A model generated the notes under the pieces. That model searched no databases, was not told where the DNA came from, and saw only the letters and a program-made list of their open reading frames with translations. 64,000 bases of DNA from Humulus lupulus (taxonomy: Eukaryota > Streptophyta > Magnoliopsida > Rosales > Cannabaceae), in assembly GCF_963169125.1 (NCBI RefSeq), contig NC_084798.1:104301970-104365969 (forward strand). Direction: 5' to 3'. A program made the translations under genes and the position numbers. Shown piece after piece: positions 56,808 through 64,000 of the stretch. How positions within the stretch are numbered: the first letter of the stretch is position 1; each line of letters begins with the position of its first letter.

Positions 56808-59073
56808 TGTAACGCCCTACTTCCTTAGAGCCGTTACTAAGTGAGTTTTAAGACAAAACAGTGTGCAATGAACTCGCTAACCGAGGTTTTGAAACAAAAG
56901 TGTGACTAATTAAAAGTTAGGGCTGTAATCTTTGAAAATGCGACGTTTCATTAAAAAGCTTCCAGTATTAAACACTTGGGATCCCAAAATAAGGTTTGAA
57001 AACTATTTACATATTGAAATAAGTTTACAGTCGATTAATCATAAAAATCATAGATTATTACAGCCATTTTCGAATAAACCCCCAACCAAAGTAGTCGGGC
57101 AGGCCAAACATGTACGCATCGCTTCACGCTCTTCGTACTCATGGTTGGTTGACTCAGCCTTTGCCCTTACCTGCAACACGGAGCACCCGTGAGCCGAAGC
57201 CCAGCAAGAAAACTCAAGCATTTCATAACATATGCAAAATATACAGTTAATCATATCAGATAATCCACAGATAAACAAGTCAACCATTAGACTAAGCAAA
57301 CATGGCCCTGCCGCCCCAGAACCCTTACCGCAGCCTGGGGTCTCGGTCCTCACCGCAAGGATCTCACACATATCCTCTGGGTCCCGGGCCCTGCCCTGAC
57401 CATAAGCATCCCATGTGCTTAGTGTTACTTCCGGCTCCGCTGCCGTACCCAGCCTACGCCGCACTCGACCTTTGCCGTTCATTTCATTATAATCATATAT
57501 AGCATAAACCAAGCAACATTCAAACAAATGCCAATTTATTTAAATCTGCACCCTAACATGTAATGCAATATAGTGCCATGCCCGGCAATCATCTCATCAT
57601 GCAACATGCAATATAGGGCCATGCCCGGCAATCACACTATGGGCCCACGCCCTATCCTACGGGTGTTATAGTTTTCTTACCTGTATTCCGAGCCTCCTGA
57701 TGCACTAAAGCTGCGAGCACGGTCCTCTAGCACGAGCCTCACTAACAACCTAGTCACAACACACAAGAAACATCCCTCAATACTAATCAACCCAAAACCA
57801 CTTCCCGGGACCAATCCCGCACTCTCGGGACCTCTAAAACCTTAAAACAACACCCCGGAGACATCCCCTGAACCCCCGGAGCAAAGGCCTAAAATTGCGA
57901 AAAATGTCATCCTGAAATTGGCCTTGTGCCGCGGCACCCATCAGTCAGGGGCTCCCTCACCGCGGCACAAAAAACCTGTGCCGCGGCACGCCTTCGCAGA
58001 CCCAGAATTCTGGGTTTTCCTCTTGCGTTTTCTCCGAGCTAAAACCTTCCAAAATCATACCAAACCAATACCCAAACCCCAAAATCAATTTCAAACATCA
58101 AATAGACCATCTAACAACCCATAAACATCATCAAAGGCATCCAAACACAATAAAATCCCCAAAATCCACATCCTTGATTTCAATTTCAGAAAAAATAAAA
58201 ACTCAAAGTTCAAACTTAAACCATGCTCAAATTTCTTAACCCATAACGTAATCAAGCCTTAAATGTGTACAAGATTCCTTACCTCATATGGAGAATCCAT
58301 CCCAAAGCTTCCTTCATCTCCTAGGTCTCCAATTCAGCTCCTCCACTCATCTTCTTCTTCTTCATGCCCTAGCTTTTCCCTATCTTTTCTCTTCTCTTCA
58401 AACTCTATCAAGACCAAAATGACTAAGCCCCAAACTGTGTACCCCATATAACCCAGCTGCCATTTATCTAATTCCCAACCAAATGACCATTTTGCCCCTC
58501 CTTGCCTAACCTTTCCTACCTAAACCTCAAGGGCACTTAAGTCCTTTCATTTCTATTTCATATCTACCATTTTCTTTCTAAAAACTTGTTACTCTCAGCA
58601 GTAACTAATGGTTACCCAGGTTACTAAATCTCCAATAACCATTACCCGCTAAATCTCAACTTAACCATAAAATTCCCGAGGTACCCCTAGGCTCCTCCCG
58701 AGCCGGGTATAGAAATCCCGTTGCGACTCTTGAGTTAACTAGCTCTCTAGGACCGTCTCGGCACGTGCATCACAATGGTAACACCACACTCACGTGGTAC
58801 AATTCACAGAATACAATTATCACATATATGCCCTCAGCGGGCTAAAATTACCAATTTACCCATATCATGCAAACGGGGTCCACATGCGTAATTATTTCAC
58901 CTAACATGCATACTAACCACGTAGTCATGCATCTCAATGTTCAATTAGTCATATAACATGCTTTAAATCATGACCATGCATTTAACTCATAAAATCACAC
59001 ATAAATCCCATCGTGCCCTCTTGGCACGCTAATCAAGGCCCTTAAGCCTTATTAGCGAATTTGGGTCTGTACA
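56808..59073 (-). mobile_element. Solo LTR H (Tekay-like subfamily I) inside element G
   Basis: Plus strand starts TGTAACGCCCTACTTCC and ends GGGTCTGTACA; 2266 bp, with perfect target duplication CCATG (56803-56807 and 59074-59078). It is the same subfamily as 4076-6372, with donor-like TTTTCTTACCTG (about 57672), CCGCGGCAC palindrome module (57928-57990), two G-boxes (58762 and 58791) and a TATA-like TTATATGG. Confidence 0.96.
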
Positions 59074-59078
59074 CCATG

Positions 59079-60189
59079 GAAAATCCATTTTAACATACCG
59101 AATCATTCTATGTAGAAGCCACACTCTCACCTGACATCCTCCCAGGTGGTACCTCGTGCCTCCGGTGCATAGTAGACAACTTCACTGGTTTCCATCACCA
59201 TCCGGACAACTTCCTTGTCAATCAGATTTTCCCCCTTTCTGACAAAACTAGAAGCCATAAAGCTATCCGGGGTTCTTCTGCTTTGATTAGCGAGAATCTA
59301 TCCTTACTATACTTCATCAAAGGAAACACTGCCATTTGCAGCTCTGGTACTCATGCTCTATACATCATTTCTTAGTTCTTCAAACAACTTGGCCCTCTCC
59401 GTTATCCACATACAGATGATAAGTTCTTACATCTGAGCGACCCAAATACTTTGGACTATTCCAGAGTTCAATCTTTAAATGGGTCATCATCATTTCCAAC
59501 TACATCCTTCTGTATCAATTTCCCAAAATGAATTACCCAATTCACAAAACCCATTGATTTACACTGTTGATACCCTATCATTCCAAACCAAGCTTGTAAG
59601 CCCACCAGTCTCCACAGTTCAAACCATGTCTTTATAACCTCTTCTATCAATTCACCATCTGAGTTCTTTCCAACCCATCATGCCAATATCTCAGCCCGAG
59701 TACCATTTCTAGGCATCCCTCTGCCATAACATTTAACAGAACCCTTTAATCATGATCTCTCATCCTCTTAACCGATGGTGGAATTAACTCTGCCCATCCA
59801 CTGACCAATTCTTTGTCAACCCAAACTTCCCTCAAAATCAGAGGATAACACCCCTTTAGGCCTTTCACATAATACCCTTGTCTATCCATATCCTTCCAAT
59901 AAACCAACACTGGTAACCTTACTACTAAAGCATACAAAGCAGCTATTTTCCCAGAGAAGTCCGCTGTTCCTCTGTCCCGTCTCAACTATTACACTCCCCA
60001 GCTCGCTCACATAATAGCGATCAACTGCTGCGACTTTTAGGGATAGATGGAGGTCTCTATCTCCAACTATTATCTAGAATCCCCCTACAAAACAACACCA
60101 AGTCCACTTAACCATCCTAGGCACAAACAACTTGAATTCATCTGCCACTGCCGACCAACCTCCTCAACCCCGGGGTTCCCACTCTGAAC
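59079..60189. other. Element G internal region, gag side, unrecognised
   Basis: No gag motif and no convincing frame. The best minus-strand frame (59746-59985) has no recognisable family features. Confidence 0.55.
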
Positions 60190-60662
60190 CAATCCACAAC
60201 TAAATCCAAATAATCACAGTTATCATGCACACACAAAGCATATTAGGCCAAATCCACAATGCCATGCATTCCACTACAAAATTTGATCACAACTAAGTAT
60301 ATCCACACTCATCATGCTTTATACAAGCCAATAAACAGATATAACATATCGATTACATCTAGGCAGTTAACCATATACACTCAGCATGCAAACCATTATC
60401 CCAATATTCATCCACATGCAACAACAATGCTATTCAGCACGCTTTAATCTCATCATGCAATAGTCAAGGGCCAGGCCCTATCAGTATCTCATGCATATGT
60501 CAACTCATTCATCATGCTCCATATCAACAAGCAGGCAAACAGGGCATTTAAACACATATTCAATCATATCAATCACTAATACCAACCAACCCTGAGTCGA
60601 GCTTGTCACTGACAGCGAGCGTACATGTTCGATCAATCTCCAGAACCAATAAACCTTGCCTC
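60190..60662 (-). other. Element G 5' leader, conserved with element A
   Basis: It aligns by eye with 8700-9003, including the block CATCATGCAATAGTCAAGGG and the hairpin AGGGC-CAG-GCCCT (60467-60479). Its preservation in an element without genes suggests a cis-acting role, such as RNA packaging (inference). Confidence 0.65.
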
Positions 60663-60674
60663 GCTCTGATACCA
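60663..60674 (-). other. Element G primer binding site (tRNA-Met)
   Basis: The minus strand reads TGGTATCAGAGC, the exact initiator-tRNA-Met complement, three bases from the 5' LTR. Confidence 0.93.
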
Positions 60675-60677
60675 AGT

Positions 60678-63089
60678 TGTAACGCCCTACCTCCTTAGAA
60701 TCATTACTAAGTGAGTTTTAAACGTGCGTTTAACTCGCTAATCGAGCTTTTTAGGTCAAAAGTGTAATTAAATCATGAACAGTGAAATAAACTTTGAAAA
60801 TAATTCCATTTACTACAAATCGTTGAGTGTTTGACACTTGGGATCCCAAGATACTGTTTAGAAATATTTACAACATCAAATTTACAAGTTTGAGTCGACT
60901 AGATGACAAAATCTAAGTTTTAATACAACCGTCTCCCAAAACCACTGGCCGTGGCAGCTAGGCAGACCAAACATGTACACGCCGCTTCTCGCTCTCCATA
61001 CTCATGGTTGGTTGACTTTCCTCTTGCCCTTGCCTGCACCACAGAGCACTCGTGAGCCGAAGCCCAGCAAGAAAACCCTCACAAGCAGATAACACATGCA
61101 CAACAAACACTTAGCATATAATCAGGCCACCAATGGGCTAAACACATACGGCCATACCGTCCCAGGCGCTCCATCCGGCCCTGGGTTCGCGGTCCACACC
61201 GTGAGGATATCCCAGGTATCCATTAGGGTCTCACCTTGGCAGCTCGCACTCCACGTGCTCAACGCTGCTTCCGGCGCCATGCCGTACTTGGCCTTGCTCT
61301 CAACATGCAAAATGCCATTCCCGGCCCTTTGCCGTTCCTAGTCCCCTACAGACCTCGGCCTGCGCCGTTCCCGGCTCTCGCCGAACATTTATGTAATCAT
61401 ATTAACAGCATGAAAAACATTTAATGAATACTAACAAATTAAATCAAAGGGCTACACCCTACAATTCAAACATATTGGGCTTAGCCCTGCATACAAGCTC
61501 TGTGGGAACAGTGGTTTTCTTACCTGTATCCTGAGCTTCCCGATGCACCAAGGCTGCGAGCACGGTCCTCTAACTCGAGCCTCTCCAAGGACCCATTCAC
61601 AACACATATAAACACCCTTTACTGCTAACCAATCCAAAGCCACTTCCCGGGACCAATCCCACACTCTCGGAATCCCCAAATTCCTAAAACAATACATCGA
61701 AAACATCCCCCGAACCCCTGGAGCAAAAGCTCAAAATTGCAAAATTCCATGTCTTGAAAAAATAGCCTAGCGCCGCGATGCTGCCCTAGAGGGCCGCAGC
61801 GCCTAGCAAGTCAGAGAGAATTTCCCCTTCCCAGAAACAGCCTCGCGCCGCGGCGCCCAAGAACAGGGCTGCGGCGCTCCTTCGCGAAACCCAGATTTTT
61901 TGGGTTTTTCCCTGCGTTTTCCTCGAGCTAAAACCATTCCAAATCATTCCAAGCAAGTACCTAAGTCCTAAAATCATTTCAAAACCCCAAATAAACCCTT
62001 TAACAACCTATAAACATCATAAACAACCCCAATCACACCCAAAATCCCATCTTGAGTTTCAAATTCCTAAAACTTAAACTATGGCTTCCAAGACTTAAAC
62101 CAGAGCTTGAAAACTATAAATCATGCCTCTAAAATCTTAAACCACACCAGATACGAAAATTAGACATGCTAAGGATTCTTACCTCAATCAAACTTAGCTT
62201 GAACTCCACCCAATTCCAGCTCCATGCCCCTTTCCTTTTGATTATCCTAACTGAATTTTCCAAGTAAAACCAACCATATTTCCTTTAGGTTCCCACACTT
62301 ATTCTCTTTAAATTCAAGCTTAATTTCAACAAAAACAGAGTTCAAACTCTTACCTTTGATAAATCCTTGCTCAAAGTCGAGTACGATTGCCCCAAACTCC
62401 CTCAATTCTCTTCCTAAGTCTCCCAACCTCAATCTTTCTCTTCTTCCCTTTTCTTCTAGCTTTCTCCCCAAATTTTAGCATAAACCCAATTGCCCAAATG
62501 AGAATAACGTGAATCACTTCTTCCCTTCAGCTCAAGCTTATCTCTTCTTAGCCAATGGACCATTTTACCCTTCCTTAATTATCCCTTCCTAACTAAACCT
62601 CAAGGGCTCTTTTGTCATTTCTTGTCTATTACAATTCTACCATTCCTTTCAACCAAACTTGTTACTCTCAGTGGTTACTAGCAGTTACACAAGTTACCAA
62701 ATTACCAGTTACCATTAACTCACAAGAACTCAATTTACAAAATCCCCAAAGTACCCAAGGCTCCTCCCGAGCCGGGTAGTTAACCCCGTTGTGACCTTTA
62801 AATTAACTAGCTCTCTAGGACCGTCTCGGCACGTGCATCACATTAATATCACCACACTCACGTGGTACAAACCACATAGTACAATTATCACATTTATGCC
62901 CTCAACGGGCTAAAATTACCAATTTACCCCTATCATGCAAACGGGGCTCACATGCACATTTATACCACCTAAACATGCATTCTAATCACATATTCATTTA
63001 AATTCACATATTATCATATTAATTCACTTATTGACTTCCAGGCACGCTAATCAAGGTTCTAAACCTTATTAGCAAATTGGGGTGTTACA
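60678..63089 (-). repeat. Element G 5' LTR
   Basis: Starts TGTAACGCCCTACCTCC and ends GGGGTGTTACA; 2412 bp. Donor-like TTTTCTTACCTG (about 61515), CCGCGGCGCC module (61772-61882), G-boxes at 62830 and 62859. Confidence 0.95.
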
Positions 63090-63094
63090 TTTCC

Positions 63095-63124
63095 GTTGGT
63101 GTGAGCATATCTTCGAAGCAACAT
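63095..63124 (-). pseudogene. Element F gag start codon fragment
   Basis: The minus-strand ATG at 63124 gives MLLRRYAHTN. This runs in frame, across G and one copy of its target duplication, into the gag frame at 52191. The basic start resembles MRPRKS and MLPRKS of A and B. Confidence 0.7.
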
Positions 63125-64000
63125 CGCAGCAGAGTTCTAACAATTGACAGAAACATGTCAGAACTTTACCCTAATAGGCTCTAAGGAAAAAACTTAATCT
63201 AAACAAACATAACTCGGAACTATTAATTATGACTTCTTATGAAAATATATAAGTCTTCTTTTTTATTAGAGTGGGTTTCTATACTTAGAAAAATAAGCCA
63301 TCTTTATTATTTTCTTTGTTTTTTTCTAATCATCCTATATGACTAAATTCTCAGGCTCAAAAATCATCTTTGTTCCAAAGTTAACCATATTGAGGGAGGG
63401 CTGAGATCAGTAAAATCGTTCCCAGTACTATGGCCCCCTAACTCTCAATATAGAAACTTGGTTCATTGATTTGTATTCACCCTCACCGAACTTAGTAATT
63501 ATTTATTTATTTATTTATTTTTTTATGATTACAAAAGAAAATCAAACTCATACATGATAATAAAATAACCATGATATTAATTTTGAAAAGAAAGTTTTCA
63601 CTATTTACAACCATAAAGGAAAACAAATAATGAAACTAATTATTCTAAAAATCGGGATCTTTTATATATGATCCTTCATCTAACATATCATCATTTAACA
63701 CCTCATAGTACTCATTATCATGTGCCTCAAAATTCCCTCAAGGAAGGTTCGTAAAAAATCTATGATGTTGCTCATTTGTAAACTAAAATTCCATTTTTGA
63801 AGTGAATATAATTAAGAGAAAATAATATCTCAGTGCTACCGGCAATTCATCTTCATCATCCATTGTTTCCCATATTTCCTCTAAGGCTGCAATTACAGTA
63901 TGAAAATCTCTAAATAGTCTAATTACTAAAACGTATTGCTCCGTTGCTCTCATCATGATATGCTTAGATTCTTGGAGGTAACCTATTTCTCTATGGAACA
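63125..64000. other. Possible element F leader and unrecognised sequence
   Basis: AT-rich, with no PBS (GCTCTGATACCA) found up to the window end. A TTTA run lies at 63502-63525. In the last 300 bases the minus strand has a readable stretch, HIMMRATEQYVLVIRLFRDF then HTVIAALEEIWETMDDEDEL (about 63845-63998). A possible second block after an AG acceptor-like site is EYYEVLNDDMLDEGSYIKD (about 63660-63720). I do not recognise the family. It could be a host or transposon exon, or chance. Confidence 0.3.

Larger units (their letters stand above)
52197..63089 (-). mobile_element. Element G: non-autonomous gypsy (LARD-like) with tRNA-Met PBS
   Basis: LTRs at 52197-54575 and 60678-63089 are similar along their whole length. 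The flanks GTTCC (52192-52196) and TTTCC (63090-63094) match in four of five bases. PBS (60663-60674) and PPT (54576-54590) are present. The internal region holds only a chromodomain tail and decayed traces of pol and gag, plus the nested solo LTR H. Nothing longer than about 80 codons is open in sense. It must have relied on proteins of a related element. Confidence 0.93.
45678..64000 (-). mobile_element. Element F: Ty3/gypsy chromovirus, interrupted by G, right end open
   Basis: 3' LTR (45678-47680), PPT, reduced chromodomain region, integrase, RNase H, RT, protease and gag run to 52196. The last codons of gag are on the far side of element G (63095-63124). The pol proteins are clearly homologous to those of A, but the LTR sequence is a separate subfamily with GATATATC palindromes. 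PBS and 5' LTR are not seen before the window ends. Confidence 0.88.

Overview
This window is plant repetitive DNA made almost entirely of nested LTR retrotransposons. I recognise no intact host protein gene, rRNA, tRNA or CRISPR array. The families present point to an angiosperm, probably a eudicot, and to pericentromere-like heterochromatin. They are a chromodomain-carrying Ty3/gypsy group (Tekay/Del-like), a Tat-lineage gypsy element with a second RNase H, an Athila-like gag-only element and a Ty1/copia element. The species cannot be named from the sequence alone.

Left block (1-11438): element A, a minus-strand Tekay-like element. Its 3' LTR (1-1802) is cut by the window edge and its 5' LTR is at 9019-11438. 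Gag-pro-pol runs right to left and is split inside reverse transcriptase by a solo LTR (4076-6372) with a perfect 5-bp target duplication. Next come a plus-strand Tat-like LTR/PBS/gag-start fragment (11439-12465) and element B (12466-17986), a second minus-strand Tekay-like element whose truncated LTR is fused directly to integrase.

Middle block (17987-38662): element C, a large minus-strand Tat element with gag, PR, RT, RNase H, a second (archaeal-type) RNase H and INT. Between INT and the 3' LTR it carries an oppositely oriented, intron-containing accessory gene resembling the Transposase_28 (putative gypsy-type transposon) family. A plus-strand solo LTR (20086-22438) splits this gene. Element D (29724-36831), an Athila-like gag-only element with exact target duplications, is inserted in the gag of C. 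The distal LTR of C ends abruptly in copia gag.

Right block (38663-64000): copia sequence (gag, LTR, then RH/RT of the same orientation on the other side), with a plus-strand solo LTR (40825-43187) in the copia LTR. Copia RT is interrupted by element F (45678 to beyond the window), a minus-strand gypsy element. The extreme start of F gag is interrupted by element G (52197-63089), which has full LTRs and PBS but almost no coding capacity. G is in turn interrupted by solo LTR H (56808-59073). The insertion order copia, then F, then G, then H is read directly from the interruptions.

None of the coding regions is intact. The most informative signals are in the noncoding parts: modular LTR leaders whose palindromes differ by subfamily, conserved splice-donor-like sites, a conserved GGGATCCC site, U3 G-box pairs, and a 5'-leader hairpin shared by coding element A and non-coding element G.
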